Positions 16,489 to 25,362 of a DNA stretch of 38,797 nucleotides are shown here, piece after piece. Location: positions 1-38,797 of the forward strand of contig NZ_JACJOO010000065.1 in assembly GCF_014695575.1 (NCBI RefSeq), in the 5' to 3' direction. The number at the start of each line of letters is the position of its first letter. Within the stretch, counting starts at the first letter, position 1. This DNA comes from Leptolyngbya sp. FACHB-8. GTDB taxonomy: Bacteria; Cyanobacteriota; Cyanobacteriia; Elainellales; Elainellaceae. Made by a program: the position numbers and the translations under genes. The notes beneath the pieces were generated by a model. It worked only from the letters and a program-made list of their open reading frames with translations, was not told where the DNA came from and made no database searches.

Positions 16489-17535
16489 ATGGCGACCGTT
16501 TTGGCAATTGAAACCAGTTGTGATGAAACTGCTGTGGCTGTGGTGCGCAATCGCTGCATCCTCAGCAATGTGGTTGCCTCTCAAATCGCGGTGCATCAGC
16601 CCTATGGCGGTGTTGTGCCGGAGGTGGCATCACGGCAACATTTGGAGACGGTGAATGGGGCGATCGCCCAGGCTTTAGAGGAATTTGGTGAAGGGTGGGA
16701 TGCCATTGATGGGATTGCCGCTACCTGTGCTCCGGGATTGGTAGGGGCATTGATGGTGGGTTTAACTGCCGCGAAAACCCTGGCTCTCTTGCACGAGAAG
16801 CCGTTTCTTGGAGTTCATCATTTAGAAGGTCATATCTATGCCAGTTACCTGGCCGCTCCAGACCTGCAACCGCCATTTCTCTGCCTTCTGGTGTCGGGTG
16901 GCCACACCAGTCTGATCTATGTCAAAGATTGCGGCCATTACGAAACCTTAGGAGAAACCCGCGACGATGCAGCGGGGGAGGCCTTCGACAAGGTGGCCCG
17001 CTTGCTGGATTTGGGTTATCCCGGTGGCCCTGTGATCGATCGCTTGGCCCAGGAGGGTAATGCCCAGGCATTTCCCTTGCCCGAGGGGCAAATTTCCCTG
17101 CCAGGTGGTGGATTTCATCCCTATGACTCCAGCTTCAGCGGCCTGAAGACAGCGGTGCTGCGCTTGACTCAAACGTTGCAGCAACGTCCCGAACCAATTC
17201 CCGTTGCAGACCTGGCTGCCAGTTTTCAAGCAACAGTGGCACGGGCGTTGACGAAGCGGGCGATCGCCTGTGCTCTCGACTATGGTCTCACCACCATTGT
17301 GGTCGGGGGTGGCGTCGCCGCTAACCGTGGGCTGCGAGAACATCTAACGGCTGCTGCTGAGGCTCGCAATTTGCGGGCATTTTTCCCACCGCTCAAGTTT
17401 TGTACGGACAACGCGGCCATGATTGCCTGCGCCGCTGCTGATCACCTGAACCGGGGGCACCGGTCAACACTAGCCCTGGGAGCACAATCCCGGATGCCCT
17501 TGTCGAAAGTTATGGAGTTGTATAGCCTGACGTAA
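16489..17535 (+). CDS. tsaD: tRNA N6-threonylcarbamoyladenosine transferase (TsaD)
   Basis: This 348-residue cytosolic enzyme transfers threonylcarbamoyl from its adenylate to A37 of ANN-decoding tRNAs, working with TsaB/TsaE. The N terminus [16 protein letters not shown] is the ASKHA phosphate-binding signature. The metal-binding motif HHLEGHIYA places His111 and His115. The strings [42 protein letters not shown] and [13 protein letters not shown] complete the family pattern. Length is normal. It is divergent from psaF, an arrangement I recall from other cyanobacteria, and followed by a 20-bp terminator hairpin. Confidence 0.98.
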   Translation: MATVLAIETSCDETAVAVVRNRCILSNVVASQIAVHQPYGGVVPEVASRQHLETVNGAIAQALEEFGEGWDAIDGIAATCAPGLVGALMVGLTAAKTLALLHEKPFLGVHHLEGHIYASYLAAPDLQPPFLCLLVSGGHTSLIYVKDCGHYETLGETRDDAAGEAFDKVARLLDLGYPGGPVIDRLAQEGNAQAFPLPEGQISLPGGGFHPYDSSFSGLKTAVLRLTQTLQQRPEPIPVADLAASFQATVARALTKRAIACALDYGLTTIVVGGGVAANRGLREHLTAAAEARNLRAFFPPLKFCTDNAAMIACAAADHLNRGHRSTLALGAQSRMPLSKVMELYSLT

Positions 17536-17546
17536 TTCAGTTAACA

Positions 17547-17597
17547 CAGGTGATGCTTGAAAAGCCCCGTATCATGTGGCTTTTCAAGCATCACCTG
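17547..17597 (+). terminator. tsaD terminator hairpin
   Basis: CAGGTGATGCTTGAAAAGCC (17547-17566) pairs perfectly over 20 bp with 17578-17597; loop 11 nt. It starts 12 bp after the tsaD stop codon. Confidence 0.75.
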
Positions 17598-17624
17598 ATT
17601 CTAAACCTGTAGGGTTACCGACCC

Positions 17625-17758
17625 TATCTAACCTCAGCTCGGGATAAGCTGAAGTGCTCATTTTGGCGTGCGTTTTGCGCACGCCAAAATGAGCGTTTTC
17701 GAGTGCCGCGCAACGCGCGGCACTCGAAAACGCCCTTAACCCGAACTCAGGTTATCTA
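17625..17758 (+). repeat. Bipartite double-hairpin repeat, full copy with flanking direct repeats
   Basis: This is the most complete copy. The terminal inverted repeats are ACCTCAGCTCGGGATAAG (17631-17648) and CTTAACCCGAACTCAGGT (17735-17752). Between them are hairpin A (17 bp perfect, GCTCATTTTGGCGTGCG at 17656-17672 with 17678-17694) and hairpin B (19 bp perfect, GCGTTTTCGAGTGCCGCGC at 17693-17711 with 17715-17733, loop AAC). The element is flanked by identical TATCTA hexamers (17625-17630 and 17753-17758). This suggests insertion with target duplication, like a MITE. There is no coding capacity. Confidence 0.88.
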
Positions 17759-17830
17759 AGTAGTTCGCCAAGCGTCCTTTGAGGGTTTGATACGGCCTGC
17801 GAAGCTTGCCACATCAAATTATCTTCAAAC

Positions 17831-18820
17831 CTATGCAGAGGTTGGAAGACTATCGCTATGCTTCTGCAAAATGTCCAGGATGATCTGGCTGACGTAATCA
17901 GTCTGCTCCAACATAGCCAGGTGACCGCAATCCGGAATCTCGATCACATTGTTTGCGTTGTTGTGAAAGAGTGAGTGGAAACTGGCGAGATGCTGCACAT
18001 ATTGAGGCTCCATCACGGTATCCTGCTGCCCTGTGAGGAAATACACGGGTTGCTTGAGGCGGGAAACCACTTGAGGTAAGCGATGGACTTCTTCCTCAGT
18101 GGTGGAATCAAGCAGGGCACCTAAGGCAGCTTCAGGGTCAGCTGCTGTCCAGTCTACAAGTCGCCGTCGCCCCCAGGAGCGGGGAAGCGGTCGGGCCACA
18201 TTCATCCAGGCCATCATGCGGTCAAGCAGCGGCAAGTAGCAAAGCCAGCGAGGGCGCAGTCTAACCAATTGCTCCCCAGCGGCCCGGAATCGCTCAAATT
18301 CCTCTTTGAGATAAATGCCACCGCCAGAGTTGACGCAGATGACCCCTTTGACGCGATCGCCCATCTGATCCGCTGCCCAAAGCGAAATGCTGCCCCCCAG
18401 GGAATGCCCTACAAGCCATACATTGGAAAGATTCAGCTTCTCTAACAGAATTTCGAGATCATGGGCATAGTCAGCAGGGGTATAGCGCCCTGAGGAAATT
18501 TCTGTATTGAGTGTTTCGGTAGAAACGCCTTGCTCAAGGGGGAGCGTCGCTGGAGATGAGGGACGCGAGGGAGAGGCGGCTACCTGGGCTGCTGGAGAGA
18601 GCCGGGCAACGCGAACCTGCCGAGAAGTCTGGGAATCTCCGAAGCCCCGTAGGTCGTAAGTGAGGCATTGGTAATAGGGGGAAAGCTGTTGGATTAACGG
18701 TTGCCAGTAGGCGCGGCTCAGAAGCCAACCGTGAACGAACACCAAAACCGGAGGCGTTTTGGCAGGGGACGTCAACTCGTATGCGTGGGGAACCCCTAGA
18801 ACTTCGACAGTGCTTACCAT
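17831..18820 (-). CDS. Alpha/beta hydrolase fold protein
   Basis: This is a 329-residue soluble protein. The oxyanion-hole region VFVHGWLLSRAYW and the strand TYDLRGFGDSQTS are typical of the fold. The nucleophile elbow is GHSLGGS (catalytic Ser). A late acid candidate lies in LTGQQDTVMEPQYV, and the catalytic His is in PDCGHLAMLEQ. About 45 residues of Pro/Ser/Ala-rich sequence (SPAAQVAASPSRPSSPA) are inserted between the DLRGFGDS strand and the nucleophile. This is an unusual low-complexity loop likely to be lineage-specific. The substrate cannot be deduced. It is monocistronic. Confidence 0.9.
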   Translation of the reverse strand: MVSTVEVLGVPHAYELTSPAKTPPVLVFVHGWLLSRAYWQPLIQQLSPYYQCLTYDLRGFGDSQTSRQVRVARLSPAAQVAASPSRPSSPATLPLEQGVSTETLNTEISSGRYTPADYAHDLEILLEKLNLSNVWLVGHSLGGSISLWAADQMGDRVKGVICVNSGGGIYLKEEFERFRAAGEQLVRLRPRWLCYLPLLDRMMAWMNVARPLPRSWGRRRLVDWTAADPEAALGALLDSTTEEEVHRLPQVVSRLKQPVYFLTGQQDTVMEPQYVQHLASFHSLFHNNANNVIEIPDCGHLAMLEQTDYVSQIILDILQKHSDSLPTSA

Positions 18821-19065
18821 GCTTCTATCCTAGCCCGAAGTGAGGGGGAAACGGGGGATCGGTTGAGCCTCTTTCTGGGAGGGAATTGCGGTTTTCATCC
18901 CGCACATTGCATGTTGCTACAGTTCTCAGGTTGCTCTCGGGTTTTGACGGTAAAATCTGCGTGACTTTAATCCCTAATGGTTGCGTTCAAATGGGTTGAA
19001 ATTTGAGCAATCCATTTCCTGACTTTGTTCGTATTGGTTATACCGCTCTTACAGGGAGACCGTCC

Positions 19066-19833
19066 ATGAGTGCGAAGGATTTGGCAACCATTCTGCATCC
19101 GGCGATCGCCGCCTTCTATGTATTTCCGTTAATCGGCATTGCTGTTTACTATGCCTGGCAGACGCGCCAACGGCGGCTGCAAGCTCAGGCAGATGGCAAA
19201 AGCAAAATTCCTCCAGTGGTCGGTTCTGAGCATTTGAAGTTAGGAAAATGGTTAAGCGCCTCGGTGGTGGGAATTGCCCTGCTAGGAATGGCACAGCCCA
19301 TTGTGAAAAAGCTGATCTTCGATTCCCAAAATTGGGCGGCTAACTCCACGCGCTTCTTCCTGATTCTGCTGTTTTTTGTTGCCACGATCGCCTCTCTCGT
19401 GATGCTGTATCGTGCCCGAACTCCGTTATGGCGAGCAGTGTTCGCGACTCTTTGCGGCATGGGGGTGATTATTATTGGTTTCCAGAAATTTCAAGCTGGG
19501 GATGGCAACCTTTACCCCCTCGTCTTCCGGCGTGATTATGAGTGGTATGTGTCCCATTTCTACTTCGGGATGGGAGCCACGATGCTGATGATTTTTTCGC
19601 TGGCGACCATACCCGATATTTACAAGGATCGCTCTAACGGTTGGCGAAAGGCTCATGCGCTGCTGAACTGTGTTGCCCTTTTGTTCTTCATTTTTCAGGG
19701 AATCACTGGGGCACGAGATCTCATCGAAATCCCGCCAAGTTGGCAACAGCCCTATGTAGAACAGCTGTATATCAATAACTGCCAGGCTCAACCTTGCCAG
19801 GTGACGCCCGCTGCGCCTAGTCCTGCTCCTTAA
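19066..19833 (+). CDS. DUF4079 family integral membrane protein
   Basis: This encodes about 255 residues. I choose the ATG at 19066 (MSAKDLATILHPAIAAFYVF) because AGGGAGA lies 6-7 nt upstream. A TTG at 19003 would add 21 residues and has no such signal. Five to six hydrophobic helices are visible, including FPLIGIAVYYAW, SVVGIALLGMAQPIV, FFLILLFFVATIASLVMLY and ALLNCVALLFFIFQGITGA. The conserved LHPA near the N terminus and HFYFGMGATMLM fit DUF4079, a cyanobacterial and plastid family resembling cytochrome b561-type proteins in layout. The C terminus ends in a Pro/Ala-rich tail with two Cys. Function unknown. Confidence 0.85.
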   Translation: MSAKDLATILHPAIAAFYVFPLIGIAVYYAWQTRQRRLQAQADGKSKIPPVVGSEHLKLGKWLSASVVGIALLGMAQPIVKKLIFDSQNWAANSTRFFLILLFFVATIASLVMLYRARTPLWRAVFATLCGMGVIIIGFQKFQAGDGNLYPLVFRRDYEWYVSHFYFGMGATMLMIFSLATIPDIYKDRSNGWRKAHALLNCVALLFFIFQGITGARDLIEIPPSWQQPYVEQLYINNCQAQPCQVTPAAPSPAP

Positions 19834-19868
19834 TCCTTGAAACGTCCTTGCGATGCCTGACAACGCTT

Positions 19869-19974
19869 GTAGGGGCGGGTTTTGGCCTTATTTTTGCATC
19901 ACATCCAGAATTATTTTTCCAACCCGCCCTTGCTTGCGATCGCCTACAACTACAGCGAGGGCAGGTTTTGCCGG
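19869..19974. repeat. GTAGGGGCGGGTTT-type dispersed repeat, copy 1
   Basis: GTAGGGGCGGGTTTTGG (19869-19885) is followed by the inverted half CCAACCCGCCCT (19919-19930) and a further degenerate AGGGCAGGTTTTGCC (about 19958-19972). The same motif occurs at 38326-38390. GTAGGGGCGGG-type repeats are common between genes in many cyanobacterial genomes. This copy lies between the DUF4079 gene and rsmH. Confidence 0.65.
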
Positions 19975-20036
19975 GAGGTTAACATCACAGGCGAAGGTGA
20001 TCTGCTAAACCCTTTCCTACCCTTGCGGATGAACGT

Positions 20037-20936
20037 TTATGATTCGTTATTCTTTTTGGCGGCGATGCGAAGCTTGGCCGATCGCGCTCTCGGATTTGCC
20101 TCTAACTCGGCCTCTTGAGCCTCAATCGGTTTCTTCGTAATGACCGTCAGCTCTGGATGATTGCGGAAGCCGTGCTTTACCAGTCGATCCTCCAAGCTAT
20201 GGAAGCTGATGATGGCAATCCGGCCTTCTGGCTTGAGCCAATTAGGCGCGGTTTGTAGAAGGTGCTCCAGTACCTCCAACTCACGGTTTACGGCAATGCG
20301 GAGGGCCTGAAAAACTCGGGTAGCTGGGTGAATGCGGCCATAGCGGTATTTGGGAGGCACACAGCGGGCGATCGCCTCTGCCAATTCCGTGGTCGTTTCA
20401 AAGGGCCGCTGCTCTACAATGCGCCTGGCCATACGCCGGGATAGCCGCTCTTCTCCATAGGTGTAGAAAATCCGCGCTAGCTCTGCCTCATCTTCTTCAT
20501 TAATCAGGTCAGCTGCGCTGAGAGGTTGATGGGGGTTCATTCGCATATCCAGAGGCGCGGTCTGCCGGAAGCTAAAGCCTCGCTGGGCTTGATCCACCTG
20601 GGCAGAGCTAATTCCCAAGTCGGCCAGGATGCCGTCGAAACGCTGGTTGCCAGGGTTGAAGTCTGCGAAGTTGGTGGCGTGAAATTGGACGCGATCGCCA
20701 AACTCCTTTAAATTTTCCTGTGCCGCTGCCAGCGCCATCGGGTCTTGATCCAGCGCTGTTACCCTGACTCCGGGAGCCGATTCTAAAATCCGCCGACTGT
20801 GCCCACCGCCGCCTATGGTTGCATCCAGATAATGGCCGTTGGCCTGAATGGCCAAGCCCGCAATCACCTCATCCGGTAACACGGGGATATGGTGGAACTC
20901 AGGGGATTCTTCAAGAAGGGTGGGGCGATCGCTCAA
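20037..20936 (-). CDS. rsmH: 16S rRNA (cytosine(1402)-N(4))-methyltransferase
   Basis: This 299-residue cytosolic enzyme (MraW/RsmH) methylates C1402 of 16S rRNA in the P-site. Diagnostic blocks are [30 protein letters not shown] (SAM motif I), [78 protein letters not shown] and [18 protein letters not shown]. The start is a TTG at 20936; no nearby ATG would preserve the N-terminal core, and a weak GAGAG lies upstream. It is not in a division cluster here but divergent from ndhH across 275 bp. Confidence 0.97.
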   Translation of the reverse strand: MSDRPTLLEESPEFHHIPVLPDEVIAGLAIQANGHYLDATIGGGGHSRRILESAPGVRVTALDQDPMALAAAQENLKEFGDRVQFHATNFADFNPGNQRFDGILADLGISSAQVDQAQRGFSFRQTAPLDMRMNPHQPLSAADLINEEDEAELARIFYTYGEERLSRRMARRIVEQRPFETTTELAEAIARCVPPKYRYGRIHPATRVFQALRIAVNRELEVLEHLLQTAPNWLKPEGRIAIISFHSLEDRLVKHGFRNHPELTVITKKPIEAQEAELEANPRARSAKLRIAAKKNNES

Positions 20937-21211
20937 GGGACTCTCTCAACAAATGCACAGCACAGAAAGCATAACCAGGACTCTGATACTTTGTGTTAGC
21001 TATCCACCTACCGCAGCATAGTTATTGAAAAAAATCTATGCAGTAAAACTTATGCATAGACTACTGAAAAGTAATTGACCCCAAGCCTCAGACTGCTTAC
21101 AGAAGGCTATAAAATCCTTCATAATCTTAAGAGTATCCAGCACAGTCTCCCGGCTAATCTCGATTCTTCTAACCCTACCCCGAATTTCACGTACCAGGAG
21201 AGAGCACCGCT
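20937..21211. promoter_or_regulatory. Divergent rsmH / ndhH promoter region
   Basis: AT-rich 275 bp. TATAAA at about 21109 is a candidate -10 for ndhH, but no good -35 was found at the right distance. The ndhH ribosome binding site AGGAGAG lies about 10 nt before its ATG. Confidence 0.35.
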
Positions 21212-22396
21212 ATGCCGATGATCGAAACTAAAACCGAACCCATGGTTCTCAACATGGGGCCACACCACCCGTCAATGCACGGGGTGTTGCGCCTGATTGT
21301 GACCCTGGACGGCGAAGATGTGATCGACTGCGAACCTGTCATTGGCTACCTCCACCGGGGCATGGAGAAGATCGCAGAAAATCGCACTCCCATCATGTAC
21401 ATCCCCTATGTAAGCCGCTGGGACTACGCGGAAGGGATGTTCAACGAGGCGGTTGTGGTCAACGCCATTGAGAAACTGGCAGATGTGCCCATTCCCCGCC
21501 GCGCCAGCTACATCCGCGTCATTATGTTGGAGCTGAACCGGATTGCCAACCACCTGCTGTGGCTTGGCCCCTTCATGGCAGACGTGGGTGCTCAAACTCC
21601 TTTCTTCTACATCTTCCGTGAGCGGGAGCTGATCTATGACCTGTGGGAAGCTGCAACGGGCTATCGCATGGTCAACAACAACTACTGGCGCATTGGCGGT
21701 GTAGCCGCTGACCTGCCCTATGGTTGGGTGGATAAGTGCTACGACTTCTGTGACTACTTCCTGCCCAAGGTGGATGAGTACGAGAAGCTGATCACCGACA
21801 ACCCCATCTTCCGCCGTCGTGTGGAAGGGGTGGGCACGATTACCCGTGACCAGGCGATCAACTGGGGTCTATCTGGCCCCATGCTGCGTGGCTCTGGCGT
21901 GCAGTGGGACTTGCGCAAGGTTGACCACTACGAGTGCTACGACGACTTCGACTGGGACGTTCACTGGGAAACCGCTGGCGACTGCTTCGCCCGCTACGTG
22001 GTGCGGATTCGTGAAATGCGTGAATCCATCAAGATTATTCGTCAGGCTCTCAAGGGTCTGCCCGGCGGTCCCTACGAGAACTTGGAAGCCCAGCGCATGG
22101 CTGGTGGTCCCAAGTCAGAGTGGAACACCTTTGACTACCAGTTCATTGGTAAGAAGATTGCTCCCACCTTTAAGATTCCCAAGGGCGAAAACTACGTCCG
22201 TGTGGAAAGCGGTAAGGGTGAGTTGGGTATCTATGTGATTGGTGATGACAACGTCTTCCCCTGGCGCTTCAAGATCCGCGCTGCTGACTTTGTGAACCTG
22301 CAAATTCTGCCCCACATTCTGAAAGGGGTGAAGGTCGCAGACATTGTGGCAATTCTCGGTAGCATTGACATCATTATGGGTTCTGTTGACCGTTAA
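21212..22396 (+). CDS. ndhH: NAD(P)H-quinone oxidoreductase (NDH-1) subunit H
   Basis: This 394-residue subunit of the thylakoid NDH-1 complex (49-kDa/NuoD family) helps form the plastoquinone-binding site used in respiration, cyclic electron flow and CO2 uptake. Motifs include [97 protein letters not shown] and a C terminus [16 protein letters not shown]. Length and conservation are normal. AGGAGAG upstream supports the ATG at 21212. It is monocistronic, followed by a clear terminator. Confidence 0.99.
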   Translation: MPMIETKTEPMVLNMGPHHPSMHGVLRLIVTLDGEDVIDCEPVIGYLHRGMEKIAENRTPIMYIPYVSRWDYAEGMFNEAVVVNAIEKLADVPIPRRASYIRVIMLELNRIANHLLWLGPFMADVGAQTPFFYIFRERELIYDLWEAATGYRMVNNNYWRIGGVAADLPYGWVDKCYDFCDYFLPKVDEYEKLITDNPIFRRRVEGVGTITRDQAINWGLSGPMLRGSGVQWDLRKVDHYECYDDFDWDVHWETAGDCFARYVVRIREMRESIKIIRQALKGLPGGPYENLEAQRMAGGPKSEWNTFDYQFIGKKIAPTFKIPKGENYVRVESGKGELGIYVIGDDNVFPWRFKIRAADFVNLQILPHILKGVKVADIVAILGSIDIIMGSVDR

Positions 22397-22420
22397 TTGA
22401 GCGATCGCAATTCGTTCTAG

Positions 22421-22456
22421 AAAAATGCGCTGTGGCAAAGCACAGCGCATTTTTAT
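22421..22456 (+). terminator. ndhH intrinsic terminator
   Basis: AAAAATGCGCTGTG (22421-22434) pairs perfectly with CACAGCGCATTTTT (22441-22454), and the T run in the right arm completes the signal. Confidence 0.92.
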
Positions 22457-22591
22457 TACTTCTTTAACCCGTTTGTGCTGTTCTCAAGCTCTCCTAATTG
22501 AGCCGTAAAAGTTGTTTGAAACGGTTGATTTCCGTGTTCTAAAAAGTGAGAAAACTAACTGTTTAAAACGGTTTTTAAGAACCTATTGAAG

Positions 22592-22632
22592 AAGGTAATT
22601 TTCCGTGCCTTTAGGACGCGGAAAATACCTTT
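22592..22632. repeat. Imperfect hairpin at the edge of the transporter fragment
   Basis: AAGGTAATTTTCCG (22592-22605) pairs, with one bulge, with CGGAAAATACCTT (22619-22631). It abuts the first recognisable codons of the EamA-like fragment. Confidence 0.6.
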
Positions 22633-22633
22633 T

Positions 22634-22810
22634 TCATGGCTTTTCAATCAGCTTTTAATATTATCCAGCCTGGCTTCGTTCAAGGGTTTGGAGGCGGTGT
22701 TGGCTGTTCTTTTCAGCGCCGTTCTATTTCGCGAAGACTATTCGGCCTTAAAATTGCCTGGGGTGTTTCTCGTTGTTGGAATTACGTTTCTTTGTTCAGG
22801 TAATGCTTAA
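22634..22810 (+). pseudogene. C-terminal fragment of an EamA/DMT-type transporter
   Basis: Translation gives about 58 residues ending SGNA. The segment LEAVLAVLFSAVLFREDYSA, followed by LKLPGVFLVVGITFLCSG, matches the last two helices of drug/metabolite transporters. There the pattern is LEPVxAxLxxxLLxGE, then a final helix. No upstream sequence in any frame supplies the other eight helices. The open frame continues upstream only through a hairpin whose translation is meaningless. I read this as a decayed remnant, although a very small membrane protein cannot be excluded. Confidence 0.55.
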
Positions 22811-22849
22811 GTAGGTAGGCGATCGCCCTTCCAGCCATGCTGATTCCAG

Positions 22850-22894
22850 TATGTTTTGGGACGTGAAATCCAGGATTTTACGTCCCAAAACATA
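22850..22894. terminator. Hairpin 3' of the transporter fragment
   Basis: TATGTTTTGGGACGTGAAAT (22850-22869) pairs with 22875-22894 with one mismatch, loop about 5 nt. The CCAG/CTGG ends extend it past a bulge. The role is inferred from position. Confidence 0.55.
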
Positions 22895-23102
22895 CCTGGC
22901 GAGTTAACCCTAAACCCAGTTGAACTAGTGTGAGAGTGCTCACATAAAACCTTTACGTTCCCTCAGCATTGTTATACTTGCCAAAAAATGGCGCTGCGGA
23001 TTTTGGGTACGAGCTTGAGCAAACGATCAAGGTTTCGGTTCTCAACGGCTTGTTTAGCAGTTGCAACGGTTCACACCGTTTAACAGAAATAAGGAGGGCG
23101 TC

Positions 23103-23639
23103 ATGGGATATGGGGCAACATTAGCCGAAGGGTGGCAACTCTATGTGGACAATGAGGCTGGGCAAACCCGTTTAACGACTCTTCAGGGTAACGCTGGCCA
23201 ACAGCAGAGCCAGACGATCGCCTTTCTGACTGGTTTCTGGACCGTGCCTCCCACTCTTTTTCGTACACCTCAAGGGTTCATCCTGCGAATCGAGGGCGAA
23301 TCGGGACAAACCTATGTGCAAATCCAACCAGGTGGTGTTCAGGCTCTTAACACGTCACCCAACCTGGCAGCAGCAGATGTTATACCCCTAACGCAGCGCA
23401 CCCATTCAGTCCCAGGGGCAATGCCTCCCATGGCCCCATTGCCACCCATGCAACCCCTGCCGCCGATGCAGATGAATCCCATGCGTATGCGGATGGGAGA
23501 CATGGAGATGCAAATGGGCAACGCTTCCACTCCAGACCCAATGCGAAAGTTTTGTCCTCAGTGCGGACAGCCAGTGCGGGTGGGCGATCGCTTCTGCTCC
23601 AGTTGTGGGCATCGCTTGGGGGAATTGACGCAATCCTAA
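23103..23639 (+). CDS. Zinc-ribbon protein with Met/Pro-rich linker
   Basis: This is a 178-residue protein. The ATG at 23103 is fixed by AAGGAGG 5 nt upstream; the frame is open earlier but without a start signal. Residues 1-100 are a beta-rich domain (GYGATLAEGWQLYVDNEAGQ, TGFWTVPPTLFRTPQGFILR). Residues about 107-147 contain 12 methionines among prolines (MPPMAPLPPMQPLPPMQMN, then MRMRMGDMEMQM). The end is a double-CxxC zinc ribbon: Cys151, Cys154, Cys165 and Cys168 in CPQCGQPVRVGDRFCSSCG. There is no signal or membrane helix. Function unknown. The zinc ribbon suggests protein or nucleic-acid contacts, and the Met-rich linker could bind soft metals (inference). Confidence 0.85.
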   Translation: MGYGATLAEGWQLYVDNEAGQTRLTTLQGNAGQQQSQTIAFLTGFWTVPPTLFRTPQGFILRIEGESGQTYVQIQPGGVQALNTSPNLAAADVIPLTQRTHSVPGAMPPMAPLPPMQPLPPMQMNPMRMRMGDMEMQMGNASTPDPMRKFCPQCGQPVRVGDRFCSSCGHRLGELTQS

Positions 23640-24179
23640 GGGTTGTGAGTTTAATAGAACCCCGATTTTTTGAGGAAAGCTCGGCGTAGTCAAGCTTTCC
23701 TCAAAAATCGGGGTTCTACTTTGTACAAGATCAATACGGCTAAATTCCTATCCATCCTGCGCCAATTCCAACATCCCTTTTTCTATCCTCGCAAGACTGA
23801 TGCAAGTTGGCTCTAGCTGCTGCATTGTGATGGGTGCGCTGGCTGAAACGCAAGCTTAATGATGTTGTTTCTTTAAGAAACACTGCAAGTTATTAATATT
23901 AATGTTTTTACATGTTTCTCAACTTTGTTCTGGGATCGCCATGAGGAAAGGAACCTGGCTTTTCTAAAGAAAAATGAATGAATTTGTAGTCGTTAAATCT
24001 TCTTGCAAGACGGCCAGGGAATCAGAATCCTGCGATTGAATGGAAGCATAGGATGCAATAGGCAAGCGCATAACTGGGAGGTGTTAAAGGATTGTAACAA
24101 CCTCTGGATATGTGCCCTTTACTTGTTGCTGAGGCTGTTATTGTTTCCCGTTGTCGAGTCGTGAGAAGGGCTAATTAAT
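23640..24179. other. Intergenic region after the zinc-ribbon gene
   Basis: 540 bp. After the terminator hairpin the rest (23720-24179) is AT-rich with small palindromes such as GTTTCTTTAAGAAAC near 23868. I see no gene, tRNA or larger repeat there. Confidence 0.5.
23655..23718 (+). terminator. Long hairpin 3' of the zinc-ribbon gene
   Basis: TAGAACCCCGATTTTTTGAG and on (23655-23681) pairs with 23693-23718 over about 26 bp with a single T bulge. A- and T-runs lie inside the stem. It begins 15 bp after the stop codon. Confidence 0.8.
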
Positions 24180-24467
24180 ATGAACTGGTATGGGCAACTT
24201 ACTCGGCTAGTGTTGGATTATTACCGGGAAGACCTGCCACAACTTCGGCAAATTCAAAACCTGCAAAGGTGTAAAGTTTTTCGCCGTTGGGGTGTATTAA
24301 AAATTGATTGCCGCGATCGCAAAATCGCCGAAGAACTATCTGCTGCCGCTGCCATCTTACAAGAACCTATTGCTCAGCTTAGAATTGCTCACCAGATTAA
24401 TATTTTGTGGCGAGGTGAGCTTGTACTATCGTTGCCCGTCGATGATTCTCGCCTCAAAACCTGGTAA
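24180..24467 (+). CDS. Conserved small hypothetical protein
   Basis: This is a 95-residue soluble protein starting MNWYGQLTRLVLDYYREDLP. It is amphipathic and basic in the middle (QRCKVFRRWGVLKIDCRDRK), with an Ala-rich helix (IAEELSAAAAILQEPIAQLR) and a C-terminal beta-like stretch (INILWRGELVLSLP). No known motif or membrane helix is present. It is convergent with the DoxX gene across a shared 19-bp hairpin. I do not recognise the family; composition and length support a real gene. Confidence 0.7.
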   Translation: MNWYGQLTRLVLDYYREDLPQLRQIQNLQRCKVFRRWGVLKIDCRDRKIAEELSAAAAILQEPIAQLRIAHQINILWRGELVLSLPVDDSRLKTW

Positions 24468-24520
24468 TTCTCAAGCCAACTTCAATTTGGGAAGAACAGG
24501 ACTTTGCCTGGTTTCTTCCG

Positions 24521-24561
24521 TATTAAAAAGAGTGGGAGCCAAGCTCCCACTCTTTTTAATA
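24521..24561. terminator. Bidirectional terminator between convergent genes
   Basis: TATTAAAAAGAGTGGGAGC (24521-24539) pairs perfectly over 19 bp with 24543-24561 around a CAA loop. An A-run in the left arm and a T-run in the right arm make it a classic terminator for both strands. Confidence 0.9.
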
Positions 24562-24584
24562 GCTAATGCTATCAGCGATCAAAA

Positions 24585-25103
24585 TTACCTTACATTTGCT
24601 TTCTGAGGTGCAGTTGCCGGGGCCGCTACGCTGGCATGAGTCGGTAGCATTGCATTTAACCAACCTGCTACTAACGCATCCAGGGAAAACAAACCGGCTC
24701 CATTAATCAGGAACACCAGGAAGCAGGCGGCATACAGCATCGACAGCTCCAGGTAGGGAATGCTGAATCCCGCCACCTTAATGTGGTGGTACATCGCGAC
24801 CAGCATGGTCGAGAACAACCCTAAGGCTGCCGGACGAGTCAATAACCCAACAGCGAGCAACGGTGCTGCTAGCAGCTCGGTATAACCAGCCAGGTAACTA
24901 AAGAAGATGGGAAACGGCAACCCAATCACCTTCACATAAGCTTCAGCAAAGCTTTCGATATTGGAAAGCTTGTCCAATCCGTTGTGAATCATTACCAGAC
25001 CTGCCACCACACGCAGAATCAACCAGGCTGCCTGGGAGGCATAATTCGGAACAAGGTTCGGCCGCAATACGGCCAGAACCAGAGTGGAGAGACGCTGAAT
25101 CAT
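24585..25103 (-). CDS. DoxX family membrane protein
   Basis: This encodes about 172 residues from the ATG at 25103 (MIQRLSTLVLAVLRPN); a TTG at 25118 would add five. Four hydrophobic helices are present. The first carries AAWLILRVVAGLVMIHNGLDKL, the DoxX hallmark with His-Asn-Gly. The others are FFSYLAGYTELLAAPLLAVG, LGLFSTMLVAMYHH and YAACFLVFLINGAGLFSLD. DoxX proteins are linked to quinone-dependent redox reactions and oxidative stress in several bacteria, but the cyanobacterial role is unclear. It is monocistronic, divergent from gcvP. Confidence 0.88.
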   Translation of the reverse strand: MIQRLSTLVLAVLRPNLVPNYASQAAWLILRVVAGLVMIHNGLDKLSNIESFAEAYVKVIGLPFPIFFSYLAGYTELLAAPLLAVGLLTRPAALGLFSTMLVAMYHHIKVAGFSIPYLELSMLYAACFLVFLINGAGLFSLDALVAGWLNAMLPTHASVAAPATAPQKANVR

Positions 25104-25362
25104 GATGTATGCCGCCAAAAGTATGTTGAGTTTCTATAAGCACTCTTATTAAGTAATATAAACTAATTTTAATGTATGTGGATCAAGCACTCTCATCTTT
25201 TCAAAAGGTGCTTGTTCTTCCTCTGCGCTGTTTTATTGCAAATTGTTGCAGAATAGTCAGAGAGAGAGTTGAAACTGGGCTTATTCTGCTGGGGTTATGG
25301 GTGCGATCGCCGAGTGAGCGGTGGAGCCGAAGGCGCCTACTTCCCCTTGAAATGCTCTCTTG

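Noticed and set aside
25260-25362. Possible glycine riboswitch upstream of gcvP (GCCGAAGGCGC within a purine-rich leader)
   Set aside because: Only the CCGAAGG heptamer fits. The other conserved aptamer segments and the P1/P3 pairing are not present in order. A covariance-model scan would settle it.
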